Shown one piece after another: positions 20,561-30,699 of a stretch of 64,000 nt of DNA. The translations under genes were made by a program, and so were the position numbers. How positions within the stretch are numbered: position 1 is the first letter of the stretch; each line of letters begins with the position of its first letter. The notes below the pieces were generated by a model. The model saw only the letters and a list, made by a program, of their open reading frames with translations. It did no database searches and was not told the DNA's origin. The DNA is taken from positions 992,001 to 1,056,000 of the forward strand of contig NC_058193.1 in assembly GCF_907165205.1 (NCBI RefSeq), read 5' to 3'. The stretch comes from Coccinella septempunctata. Its lineage: Eukaryota; Arthropoda; Insecta; Coleoptera; Coccinellidae.

Positions 20561-23500
20561 TTCGAACAGACTTGTAACTTCTTAGTGCTAGTTGCGATTG
20601 TGTGCCCTCCTGTGACTAAAGAGACCCAACCGTGACCTGCAGATCCTTCCACACTCAGGGCATGGATAGTCTCCAACCAGATCTGGCCGCCGCTGTATCC
20701 TTCTCGATTCTCCATTATAACTGTGGACCAAAGACCTCCACTGTGACCTGTCTAACGCTAGTTGTTCCCAGTTATGATTAGCATTAACTGATTTTAGGGA
20801 TTGATGTAGTGTATCCTTAAACCGCTTATACTGGCCTCCTGGTTTCCGGGCTCCCTCAGTGAGTTCACCGTATAGAGCTATTTTGGGGAGTCTTGTGTCT
20901 TGCATCCTCAGAATGTGGCCGCTCCATCTGAGTCGGGCCCTCGTTACTTGAGTCTCAATTGTTGTACAACTCGCGCGCTGCAAGACTTCTGCATTCGAAA
21001 CTTTGTGGAACCATCTGATGTGCATTATCTGTCTTAGATGACGTTGCTGCGTCTGTTCAAGCTGTTTAATATGTCGCCTGTAGGGAGTCCAGCTTTCGCT
21101 TCCGTAAAGAAGCGTTGGGAGGACCACTGCTCTGTAAACAGCTGTCTTGGTCTTCAGATTGAGGTCGTGATTTTGGAACACTCTGTCCTTCAGCTTCCAG
21201 AATGCCCGTGATGCCGAATTGATACGGTTGTGTATTTCCGTGTCAAGGTTAGCCCTAGTATTTATGAAGCTTCCCAAGTATTTGAACTGCTCGACCTGTT
21301 CTAGAGTTTCATTGTCCAGGCTGATATCTGTTTGAAGGCTTTCTGGTGGACTTACCAGGATTTTGGTCTTGTCAATATTGAGTCTAAGGCCTAAAGCTTC
21401 GTATATATGTTTATAGGTGTCCATCATTATCTGTAGATCCTCTGAGCTGCTAGCGATGAGTGAACAGTCGTCTGCATATTGAAGTTCCGTGATAAACTTG
21501 GTACGGGTTTTTGCTCTGAGGCGCTTCAGGTTAAACAGGCCTCCATCAAATCTGAATCTTATCCCAACACCTCTTACGGGCATGCTCATGTCAGCAATTA
21601 TCGATACAGCTATGGCGAAAATATTGAACAGTAAAGGCGCTAATACGCAGCCTTGTTTTATTCCAGAGTTGGTTGAGAAATGGTCGGTTGTAGAGCCATT
21701 ATGCTGTATTCTAGCGGTGTTGTTGGTATGAAGGCTTTTACACACTGCCAGGAATTTTTCGGGTACTCCTAGACGTGCCATGATTTTCCAGAGCGCTCTC
21801 CGATTCACCGAGTCGAATGCCTTGCTTAAATCGATGAAGGCTGTATAAATCCTTGATTGTTGTTCACGGGCCTTTTCTTGTAGCTGTCGCAGTGTAAAAA
21901 TTAGGTCCACCGTACCTCGATTTGGTCGAAAGCCGCACTGGGATTCAGGTAAAAGCTTCTCTAAGAGTGGAACCAGACGATTAGCCATAATCTTCGAGAG
22001 AATTTTACTGGCCACATTAAGCAACGATATGCCCCTGTAATTGTTGCAATTCGACGTATCGCCTTTGTTCTTATAGAGGTTAATAACTAAAGCGTCTCTG
22101 AGGTCTTGTGGCACATCTCCCTGTTCCCAGATCTTGCGGAATAGTATTAGGAGACTATTGACAATGTCCTCATCCAAGGCTTTGAATATCTCCGCCGGAA
22201 TGCCGTCTAGACCAGGTGACTTATCATTTTTCATATTTTTAATCGCGCTTATGATTTCCGACATTGAAATTTCGTCATCAAGCGATGTCATCGGACTATA
22301 CGCGGGAAGCAGGTCTAAAATGGATAAATCCGAGTCGTTATTTTGATTCAAGACCTGTGAGTAATGCTCCTTCCATCTTTCGAGAATTTTTCTATCATCA
22401 GTTAGAATAGCTCCATGAGCATCTCTTATAGGAAAGCTAGCTTTTCTGCTTGGACCGTAAACAGTTTTAATAGCTTCGAAAAAACGCCTGTAGTCATGGT
22501 TATCGGCGTAAGCTTGTATTTCCCTAGCTTTTTCTTTCCACCAGCTGTCCTTGATTTTTCTTATTTTTTGACGGACCTCGCGTTTTATGTTTATGAAACC
22601 TATTTGGGCTGCAACATCGCCAGGCTTGTTAATTGCGGTTTTCATCGCTTTGTGTTTTGCGTCCAAAAGGGGTGCGATATGAGTTTCGCTGTCGGCAAAC
22701 CAGTCTGGGGATTTTCGGGAGCGTTCTGTGCCCAGTATTTCTTTCGCTGTATTTGTAAGGGATGACTTGAAACGGAGCCAATGAGTCTCAATGTCGTCGT
22801 TATAATCCGGTGGTGTTAGGCTATCTTTGACGGCAGCTGTGAATCTGTCCTTTGTAGAAGGGTTTTGTAGTTTGGATATTTGAAGGCGCTCTCTTAGATA
22901 CTTCGGCTTGCGTTGGTATTTTGGGCGCATTGAGATTTTCATTCTCGAGATTACCAGCCTATGATCAGTCCAGCACTCCAGATCTGCTCTGGGTTTAGTG
23001 ACCAACACCTCTTTCAGATCTTTCCTTCTCACGATCACATAGTCGAGGGTATGCCAATGCCCTGAGCGCGGGTGGCGCCAGGTCCCCCTTGAATTGGGTC
23101 TCGTAATAAAATAGGTGTTCGTTATACACAGATTGTGTTCTGCACAAAGAGCCAGCAGACGTTCTCCATTCGAATTGATGCTGTCTGTGCCGTGTTTCCC
23201 TATTATTCCCGGCCATAGTTTTGAGTCTTGACCTCTGCCCACTCTAGCGTTGAAGTCTCCAAGGAGAATAATTCGTTCCCGTTTTGGGATTTTACTTAAT
23301 GTAGCAACGAGTGTTTCGTAAAAAGTGTCCTTTAAGTTGTCAGAGGAGTTCAAAGTGGGTGCGTATACTGCAATGATGTTCACAAACGTGTTATTCGCTG
23401 CAGGAAAACGTAGGGTCATTAAACGTTCTGAGATACCAACTGGATTTTCGGTAAGTTTGGCGGCCAGGTCGTTTCTAATGGCAAAGCCTACGCCATGTTG

Positions 23501-24150
23501 TCTGATTTCGCCTTCCGGCAAGCCTTTCCAGAAAAAAGTATACGCTTGTTCTACCAAGCTACCTTCGTCCGAAAAGCGTGTTTCGCTTAAAGCAACTATT
23601 GCAATGGATGTTCGTTGCAGTTCCTTATCGATTAGGGCAGTACGCCTCTCTGGTCGGTCGGCCTTGGGGTTGTCTAGCAAGGTTCTGACGTTCCATGCTG
23701 CAAAAGCTATGTGCTTTTCATTGGTGTTTGTTCGATGATTCACTCGCTCAGGCACCCTCCCCCGGAGATCCGAATGGGAGGGTATTTTACCTCCGGATAC
23801 GAATTTTGTCCTGTTCGACTGATCCATCTTTTTGTAGGAGCTGCGTTAGAAGGTGTTCAAAAGCTGCACTGGTAACGCTGTCAGTGCAACTTTGGTTGCG
23901 GCTACGACTAGATTATCTTGTGGCACAGGTATCCTGAGACGACAAGGTCTGAGACGTAACTTTAGCAACGCAGAGAGCCATTTCCTGCTCAAGCCAATGT
24001 TTAGGCTACGTAATTGTGGGAAACAGAGTTATACCGCTCATGTTCGGTCGCCAGAGCCTCGTTCGTAAGAACAGGGTGCACCGCGAGTAGGTGAGGTTGG
24101 CATTTGAGAGGAGAGGCTATAAAACGCATCCTTTCCCCTTACACCCCTGT
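20561..24150 (-). mobile_element. Near full-length APE-type LINE
   Basis: The 3' end abuts the A-tail of the R4-like fragment. The 5' leader extends to about 24150, as shown by a second copy of the leader at 58138-58262 (opposite orientation). It has one large ORF. The tail of this element is not a long poly(A), so its 3' boundary is approximate. It resembles the invertebrate LINE group with AxWNVRTLLD endonuclease and a C-terminal Cys-His finger; the clade name is left open (RTE-like is possible). Confidence 0.8.
20588..23827 (-). CDS. LINE endonuclease-reverse transcriptase, intact (1079 aa)
   Basis: An open frame with all landmarks. The apurinic-type endonuclease has FAAWNVRTLLD (about residue 45), ALSETRF (about 80), LLGDFNARVG (about 195), HWHTLDYVIVRR (about 260) and TDHRLVISRM (about 290). 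Reverse transcriptase follows with NYRGISLLN (about 615), FIDLSKAFDSVNR (about 680) and the catalytic QYADDCSLIA (about 795), then YLGSFI and the LLYGSESWT thumb-like region. The last 25 residues form a finger, CPECGRICRSRLGLFSHRRAH, which would bind nucleic acid. It nicks target DNA and primes cDNA synthesis in the nucleus. No stop or missing catalytic residue was seen, so this copy may be competent. No ORF1 was found. Confidence 0.92.
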   Translation of the reverse strand: MDQSNRTKFVSGGKIPSHSDLRGRVPERVNHRTNTNEKHIAFAAWNVRTLLDNPKADRPERRTALIDKELQRTSIAIVALSETRFSDEGSLVEQAYTFFWKGLPEGEIRQHGVGFAIRNDLAAKLTENPVGISERLMTLRFPAANNTFVNIIAVYAPTLNSSDNLKDTFYETLVATLSKIPKRERIILLGDFNARVGRGQDSKLWPGIIGKHGTDSINSNGERLLALCAEHNLCITNTYFITRPNSRGTWRHPRSGHWHTLDYVIVRRKDLKEVLVTKPRADLECWTDHRLVISRMKISMRPKYQRKPKYLRERLQISKLQNPSTKDRFTAAVKDSLTPPDYNDDIETHWLRFKSSLTNTAKEILGTERSRKSPDWFADSETHIAPLLDAKHKAMKTAINKPGDVAAQIGFINIKREVRQKIRKIKDSWWKEKAREIQAYADNHDYRRFFEAIKTVYGPSRKASFPIRDAHGAILTDDRKILERWKEHYSQVLNQNNDSDLSILDLLPAYSPMTSLDDEISMSEIISAIKNMKNDKSPGLDGIPAEIFKALDEDIVNSLLILFRKIWEQGDVPQDLRDALVINLYKNKGDTSNCNNYRGISLLNVASKILSKIMANRLVPLLEKLLPESQCGFRPNRGTVDLIFTLRQLQEKAREQQSRIYTAFIDLSKAFDSVNRRALWKIMARLGVPEKFLAVCKSLHTNNTARIQHNGSTTDHFSTNSGIKQGCVLAPLLFNIFAIAVSIIADMSMPVRGVGIRFRFDGGLFNLKRLRAKTRTKFITELQYADDCSLIASSSEDLQIMMDTYKHIYEALGLRLNIDKTKILVSPPESLQTDISLDNETLEQVEQFKYLGSFINTRANLDTEIHNRINSASRAFWKLKDRVFQNHDLNLKTKTAVYRAVVLPTLLYGSESWTPYRRHIKQLEQTQQRHLRQIMHIRWFHKVSNAEVLQRASCTTIETQVTRARLRWSGHILRMQDTRLPKIALYGELTEGARKPGGQYKRFKDTLHQSLKSVNANHNWEQLALDRSQWRSLVHSYNGESRRIQRRPDLVGDYPCPECGRICRSRLGLFSHRRAHNRN

Positions 24151-24189
24151 AAGGGGGGCAATTAACAGATCGTAGAAAATAATCTTTAA

Positions 24190-24830
24190 CGCTATAATAA
24201 AACTTAATTATCTTCAAAATGAGCCAACGTCATTCTGGTTATGTGTGATGGTGCGTTATCTTGTTGGATAAAGAGAGTAGGACCGATCAGAATATAAAGC
24301 AGAAAATGTAGTTCCGCCACCACTTGGATTAAACGATCAGCGGTCATGATGCTCTGATAAATACCAAAGGTGTCCAATAGCCCGCATACCATCATTCAGA
24401 TAGAGTGGTACACATATCTTTCCGCAAAAAGCTGATGATCTCGTCTTTCCCACCCTTGCACGGTCATAATATACCCGAAAATAATCTGGATTAATCAGTG
24501 AAGATAATGTTATTTTAGTCCTGGTCACAGTTCAGGCGTCAGGCGTTCTCTGCACCAAGCCAGTCGATTACTTCTGTGCCTAGGAATGAGAGGTAGGGCA
24601 AACTAAGAACGGTATGAGTTAAGTCTAAAACTTCTGATCCAGCGAAGTAATTGGCACTGTAATTGATCTGCCATGATCTGCAATTGACCTTGTGGAAGTG
24701 AAGCGGTACAGTAGAATCAAAAGCCTAATGCGGCGATTTTGAAGTAGGATCATTCTAGTACGTCCTGTACCTTCAGCTCTTCGTATACGGCCTTCTCGAT
24801 TCCATACCAACAGTTAATACTACCGTATTC
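24190..24830 (-). pseudogene. Decayed Tc1-like transposase
   Basis: Short minus-strand frames, shifted against each other, give a Tc1 transposase in order: a helix-turn-helix part with SIADHGRSIT near 24640-24700, FRVYYDRARV near 24450-24490 after the degenerated first catalytic box, and LFIQQDNAPSHITRM near 24215-24270, which keeps the second catalytic D. Several stops and shifts; non-functional. Terminal repeats were not found. Confidence 0.7.
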
Positions 24831-25063
24831 TGTGCATCCTGTGCATCCTTGTGTCTTTCTCTAAAGGAAAAACAAGCCTTGGGTAAATCCACTATTCGCC
24901 CCCTATCAAACCCGCTGAGATGTTGAAACCATTATTGCTTTCTCAATCTAGGCATTATGAACAAATCAAAACAGCTCTTCACAACAAATTTTATGGTGAT
25001 CAAGGACGAATTCTAAATAGAAAACACAATTATCGCGTACCTACTTACTTTTTTCGTGAGAAA

Positions 25064-25103
25064 AGACGATAACACAAAAACCACTACAGAGTGGTTTTTG
25101 TGT
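25064..25103. repeat. 17 bp-arm hairpin
   Basis: GATAACACAAAAACCAC and its complement are separated by six bases (TACAGA). It could form a cruciform; no duplication was seen. Confidence 0.8.
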
Positions 25104-25356
25104 TATCTACAGAGATATGGTTTAGAAACTGATCGTTTCCTCTCCTGACTCGAACGAATATGTTCCTAGAAATTCCTTCAAATAAATTTACTGTCAAATA
25201 GTTCATCGGACAATGAAAGTTTCGTATTTCATAATTTTTCATCAAAATTTAACCGTTTTTTTCGTAAGTAAAAGGCAATAAATAATGCAATGTTACTTCA
25301 GTATCTACAAAACTCAAAGCGAAATACGAATATCACCAATGAAGAAATCATCGATT

Positions 25357-25382
25357 ATAATAATAATAATAATAATAATAAC
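25357..25382. repeat. (AAT)n microsatellite
   Basis: Eight uninterrupted AAT/ATA units. Confidence 0.9.
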
Positions 25383-25497
25383 TGTTCTAGCCTCTGTAAT
25401 TAGTAATTGATTTCAAATAATACTCTTTAAGCTTTCTAAGCACTTTGAATAAGTTAAGCAGTCATATATCACAAAACAGTCATCAATAATATTCTCC

Positions 25498-25747
25498 ATC
25501 GATTGAATTATAGTTCGCTCAAGATACACTTTTATTAATATAGAATCACAAATGAAGAGAAAGTTTTTTTAATAACTTTCTCGTTTTTGCCTATTTTCTA
25601 TTGAATGACCAGTGATATGTCTATCGATTGAATTATAGTTCGCTCAAGATACACTTTTATTAATATAGAATCACAAATGAAGAGAAAGTTTTTTGAATAA
25701 CTTTCTCGTTTTTGCCTATTTTCTATTGAATGACCAGTGATATGTCT
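25498..25747. repeat. Tandem duplication of a 125 bp unit
   Basis: ATCGATTGAATTATAGTTCG starts at 25498 and again at 25623. The two units differ at about one position (T-run interrupted by G), so the duplication is recent. The neighbouring intron 7 sequence to 26681 shows nothing else. Confidence 0.92.
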
Positions 25748-26681
25748 ATGGGAGATATGGGAGACCAATATAAGGGTCCTGTCGCGTTCCTCGAACAACT
25801 AAAGAACAGAAAAATAATCACCTGGTCGAAAGGCCTTACCGGTGAAAAGCAATATTTGTAATATTATTAATTTCAATACAGAAGGGATTTCTGACGACGA
25901 GAGTGATCCTTCACCAAAATCAACAGAGAATTTTTGACGCAGAGTGCAATTGAAGAACAAGTTATGTACCTATGATCAATTATTTTTTTCTTAATCATCA
26001 TCAAGTCTACGAATCAGTTTGATAAAGGCTGTATTATTTACTTTTTCTTTCTCGTATTCTACTCTGGTTTCTTGTTTCAGACATAATTTCGAGATGGGGA
26101 GAGGATATAGAATTAAAAGCTTATTCTGTAAACAAATTTGTCATCACTACACAGCTAACGGGGAGACAGGGTTTTTCTACTAAGGTTTTTTTCCTAAGCT
26201 CATGTACCTACCATACGCCGAATTGTATGGTACCCCGTCACACTAACCTCTGCTAGAACTCATACACATGCTATATTGTTTTATAACTAAAAATGTATTG
26301 CTGGCATTCTGAAGAATATATATACATACATTAAAAATAATTTCGCGCAGTACAAATTTGATTAAATTAAATTGTTCAGCGTATTACTAAAGAAGCCCAA
26401 ACACATCTGTACCCCACTTGAAACTTGGATAAGTTATCATGTAATTTCTCAAAAGGTGTTACCACCTACTTTTTTTATTTGTTCTGGAGTTGAATAAGGA
26501 AAAGTAGATATCACCTTCTATTATTGTGATACAGAAATCATGAAAAACACTAAGATTCAATTGCAAACTTTGAGAAACAACGGATTGAAAATTTTCAAAA
26601 AAACATTGAGGAACAGGTCTTCTTCATAAGGTTTATGAGTTCTCTTATAACTAACTTATTTCAAATAGAAGTTGTAATTAC

Positions 26682-26894
26682 CTGAATAGTATACAAAGTT
26701 CCAAAACTTAAATTGCTAATGTTTTCGTGCACTGAGTATACTCCTGGAAGATTTACGCAATCTAGAACACATTTGAATAAATCACAGCTCAGTTTCTGTT
26801 CATCCTTATCTTCGGATAACAAATTGTTAAGGAAAATTTTAGTATGTCCATCAGCTAGGCTTGTTATAACATCATACAGGCGTAAAAGCATGTC
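26682..26894 (-). CDS. Ipo13: Ipo13 exon 7
   Basis: It encodes 71 codons from DMLLRLYDVITSLADGHTK to FGTLYTIQ after a 56 bp intron. It matches the importin-13 GENHSR...FWYTLQ segment, including the GVYSVHE stretch. Phase 0 at both ends; donor GTAAT. Confidence 0.9.
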
Positions 26895-26950
26895 CTATAA
26901 AATAAATATCATTTGAAAATTCAATACAATTCTCCCTCAGATTTTCCTAC

Positions 26951-27146
26951 CTCATTAAAATCTTCTTTTGAACCTTCAACTTCTAATATTTTCCTACATT
27001 TATAAAGGAAGTCTATACATATCTTCATAATCAGATTCCTATGTTTATGAACATTTGGACGCTGCAATATCACAATAAATACATCAGAACACATTTCTAT
27101 CAAGTCTGTCTCTTCAGTTGTTAAACCATCAGGATCGCTTCTATTC
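26951..27146 (-). CDS. Ipo13: Ipo13 exon 6
   Basis: One base plus 65 codons, NRSDPDGLTTEE to SKEDFNE, after a 59 bp intron (GTAAAT to TTCAAG). A longer open frame to 27220 exists but would give a non-spliceable 26 bp intron, so the inner acceptor was chosen; it completes the tryptophan codon from exon 5 in phase. Donor GTAGG. Confidence 0.8.
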
Positions 27147-27205
27147 CTTGAATAGAGATTTGTTAACAAATTTACCATTCTAAATTGAAAATCACATATA
27201 TTTAC

Positions 27206-27343
27206 CAATATATGAAACATATAAGATCAGTTAAAACTTCTGATATAGTTTGACACTCCTCAACATTCAGTGAACCTAGTTGGATCCAATTATAGATGCA
27301 TCGCGTCGCCCATAGGTACACAGATGTGTTTGCATTTGTGAAT
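27206..27343 (-). CDS. Ipo13: Ipo13 exon 5
   Basis: It is 138 bp: one base completing the glycine of exon 4, 45 codons (FTNANTSVYLWATRC, NWIQLGSLNVEECQ) and two bases of a tryptophan codon. The W-I-Q-L-x-x-L-x-V-E-E-C pattern matches the family WVQLEVPLQDC region. Acceptor ATTACAG, donor GTAAAT. The frame is short and has no start, so it is easy to miss. Confidence 0.85.
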
Positions 27344-27732
27344 CTGTAATTAGTATAATTACTGCATTTTACAGTAAGCCCTTAATAATACAGATGAATC
27401 AAAAGTGTGAATGGCATAATGAGTAAAAAATTCTGATTATGGATACTCCTATTATACACTGCGCAAAAAAATTAACGCACATTATGGAAATCTCAAATTT
27501 ATTTTACAACTGAAGGTGTATTCAATGATAATTATTTTTATCAGAATTATGCATGCATATGTTATCCACTTCCAACGGTTTTCTTCAATACTGATGTTTT
27601 TTCCCAGCAGGAATAAAAAAAGATGATATTATCAGATTTGAATGTATTGGCTCCATTCTAAAATCAGTTGTTCTCGATCAATTCTAGTGATCAATAGTTT
27701 TTCTTTCGTTTGATTTTCTACACTCGATCGCT

Positions 27733-28767
27733 ATGCAACGCGAAACACGCAATTTGACCCAAGAGGAATGTGCCCAAGCGGTAGTTTTGCGAGAAGAAGG
27801 GTGGACATACACAAGAATTGCAGAAAGGTTTGGAGTTTCCCATACAAGTGTGTCCAGAATGTTGCAGCGATTCAGGGAGACAGATATGAATGTCCGAAGA
27901 CCAGGACAGGGTAGACCACGGGTAACAACTGCCATTTAAGAACGTTACTTGAGAGTTTCTTCGTTGAGACAACGGTTTGCAACCGCTCGCCTCCTTCAAA
28001 TTCAGCTTGAGCAAACTCATGAGGTGCAAATTAGCACTCAGACAATAAGAAATCGCCTCAGAGAATATGATTTAAGGCCTCGTGTCGCGGCAAGAGGCCC
28101 AGCTCTTACCCCAACCCATCGAAGGGCGCGTTTGGATTTTGCGAGAGAGCATATCCATTGGGAAGAGGCCGATTGGGAAAGAGTTCTCTTCACAGTTAAG
28201 TCTAGATTCTACCTCTACCATTGTGATCGACGTTCCCTTGTATACAGACGTCCACATGAAAGATATGCTCAGTGCAATTTCCTGAATAGTACTGGTTTCG
28301 GGGGAGGATCGATTATGGTATGGGGTAGAATATCTTTGACTGCTCGCACAGGCCTAGTGGTCGTTGATAATGGAGCTATGAATGCTGATAAGTATATAAG
28401 GAACATTCTTGAAGAGCATGAAGTGCCATTTGCTTGATACATTGGTGAAAATTTCATTTTTAAAGACGATAATGCCAGACCCCATCGTGCGCGCATCGTT
28501 CAGGAGTACCTTGAAGAGGTTGAAGTCTCTCGAATGGAATGGCCAGCAAGAAGTCCAGATTTCAATCCGATTGAGCAGGTTTGGGACAACCTCAATAGAA
28601 GGCTGAGAAGTTCAGAAAATCATCCAGCTACTCTTAATGACTTAGGAATCCAACTCGGAGAAACCTGGAAAGGATTAGATCCTAACATTTTAAGATCACT
28701 CATTTTGGGTATGAACCGTCGTTGCCGAGCTGTAATTAACGCAAGGGGTGGAAATACCAAGTATTAA
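27733..28767 (+). pseudogene. Tc1-like transposase, two stops and lost catalytic D
   Basis: A 344-codon frame in one phase, broken by TAA at 27937 and TGA at 28435. It starts MQRETRNLTQEE with a paired-type helix-turn-helix (VVLREEGWTYTRIAERFGV, GRPR hook). The DDE core should have its first aspartate in an FTDESRF-type box, but here the box reads LFTVKSRF. The second acidic box (FKDDNARPHRA) and the third (SPDFNPIEQVWD) are intact. The 340-residue length is standard. With two stops and a substituted catalytic residue this copy cannot act. Confidence 0.9.
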
Positions 28768-29630
28768 ATCACTTATCAGCATTTCAGTATTTTGAAAATT
28801 GTTCATTTCTTTTCTTTCACATAAGATTCGGTGAAATCCTGAATTTTTCTTAGATTTAATGTCTCTTGTTTCGTTCAAAACCTTCCCGAGAGAACATAAA
28901 AAATATGCTTAATGTCGCCAATCACAATTGAGATAGTTGAATCTGACATCGTTGTCACATCAATTTTCCACATGAAAAGGTAGGAGCTATATGTTTGTAC
29001 CACAACAAATATATTCATAGCACGTCAATGTCCAATCCATGTATTCATGTTCCAAGGGTTGACCAGTGACTGCTATTTGTATTTTTAATGATTATTATTG
29101 GAGACTGTTCTTATGAAATATATTGAAAATTTTAATCTTTATAAAACTGGACATCCCTACACAAATAATTAATTCGATAATTCTTGGTTTTTGTAAGGTG
29201 CGAAAAGTGTTGAATGTTTAACACGAAGTTTGCAGAACACCCTATAAATAGATATATATGTATTTCAATTATTTTGGAACTTGCTATACATTATTACAAA
29301 TTGATGTGAAAGTACAACCCACTTGAAAAAGTATTTCTGAAATACGAGTACTTTGAATGAGGAAATTGCTCAGTACCCTGTAACTACCTATTCTTCAGAT
29401 ACCTATTGAATGTTCCGGTGATGAAGAACTCTATGAACAAAAATTGGAAGCTATACTGTGACTTTCAAATATGAAAAAGGAAAGTCCAAATTTTCAATTT
29501 GTCATTCAGACACCACTGCACGGCTAAGAAAAAATCAGAAGATATATTTCTGGCATTCATATTCGATTAAGATAAGAACTACGCAAATATCCTAGATTTT
29601 TGGCCAAAACAGAAAATTTCTGATATTCTG

Positions 29631-29917
29631 ATCATCCAGCTACTTTTAATGACTTAGGAATCCAACTCGGAGAAATCTGGGAAGGATTAGATCCTAACAT
29701 TTTAAGATCACTCATTTTGAGTATGAACCGTCGTTGTCGAGCTGTAATTAACGCAAGGGGTGGAAATACCAAGTATCAAATCACTTATCAGCATTTCAGT
29801 ATTTTGAAAATTGTTCATTTCTCTTCTTTCACATAAGATACAGTGAAATCCTGAATTTTTCTTCCATTTAATGTATCTTGTTTCGTTCAAAACCTTCCCG
29901 AGAGAACATAAAAAATA
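29631..29917 (+). repeat. Second copy of Tc1 3' segment
   Basis: Nearly the same as 28619-28914 (C-terminal codons from HPATLNDLG to the stop region and 3' flank) with scattered substitutions. Confidence 0.85.
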
Positions 29918-29994
29918 AGTTATAAAGTCAATGTAGAGTTAACTTTCATTAAAATTGAGATTTTCAGCATGTGCGTTAATTTTTTTGCGCAGTG

Positions 29995-30650
29995 TTGATG
30001 ACAGGCAAGGAGAAATGTAGCGAATTATTCAGATATTGCAATAATTTAGGCGATAGTTGGCACACTATATCAGAAACTCGAAGCGTCCACAACAAGTCTC
30101 TGGAGAACCTAATGAGATTTTTGAATTGAATACGCTGGACGTTGGGAGTGTATCACGATTTGTTCAAATCTGCGTTACCGCCGAATGAAACGAAATAGTG
30201 GCGGGGATCGCTCTATTCCAATCAGATCGACAGCATGACAACGGCGAAAAGGGCATCAGGGATATGTAATGGGATCTTGCTGCTACGCTTCAGACAAAAC
30301 TCAAAATTTACGAGCAGCAGCGTCGAGAAGACTGAAGCGCTTATCAGTTATTAGAGATATTGGAGACATTGGCCGTAAAAGTGTAGCGTATTATCGAGAA
30401 GTTCCTTACTAATTCATAGTCATTTTTCATTGGCGTTGAATTATCATCAACAGTAAGAATTCCAAAATCGAATTCAAGTAGAACACAGACTCTCGTGGAA
30501 GAAAAAAAAATGGTGGCTTTGTCAGGAAATAGACTAATTTTAATCTGATGAAATTTTAACTTCATTATTCGAAAATAATATATTCACTCAATTCTTTTTT
30601 ACGTCATAGTATTCCAAGAAAGACTAGATAGGTTTGTGGAACCTGAAATA
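29995..30650. other. Ipo13 intron 4, no feature seen
   Basis: No gene or repeat is supported. Confidence 0.45.
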
Positions 30651-30699
30651 GGATATGAAAACCCCCAACTTATGTTCTGTGGTGAGGACATTACAATAA

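Larger units (their letters stand above)
27457..29994 (+). mobile_element. Tc1-like transposon with perfect 26 bp terminal repeats and duplicated 3' end
   Basis: 27457-27482 and 29969-29994 are perfect 26 bp inverted repeats beginning CACTGCGCAAAAAAATTAAC. TA precedes the left end, but the right flank reads TT. The transposase lies at 27733-28767. The segment 28619-28914 (end of the gene plus 3' flank) recurs at 29631-29917, separated by 716 bp, so the right end may come from a second copy. Located in Ipo13 intron 4. Confidence 0.85.

Noticed and set aside
20179..20577. 132-codon plus-strand frame
   Set aside because: An out-of-frame reading across the broken C-terminus and A-rich tail of the R4-like LINE; lysine/arginine-rich by composition.
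27147..27220. Upstream extension of Ipo13 exon 6 (MFHILVN...)
   Set aside because: It would need a 26 bp intron or a frame clash with exon 5; the acceptor at 27147 restores the frame with a 59 bp intron.
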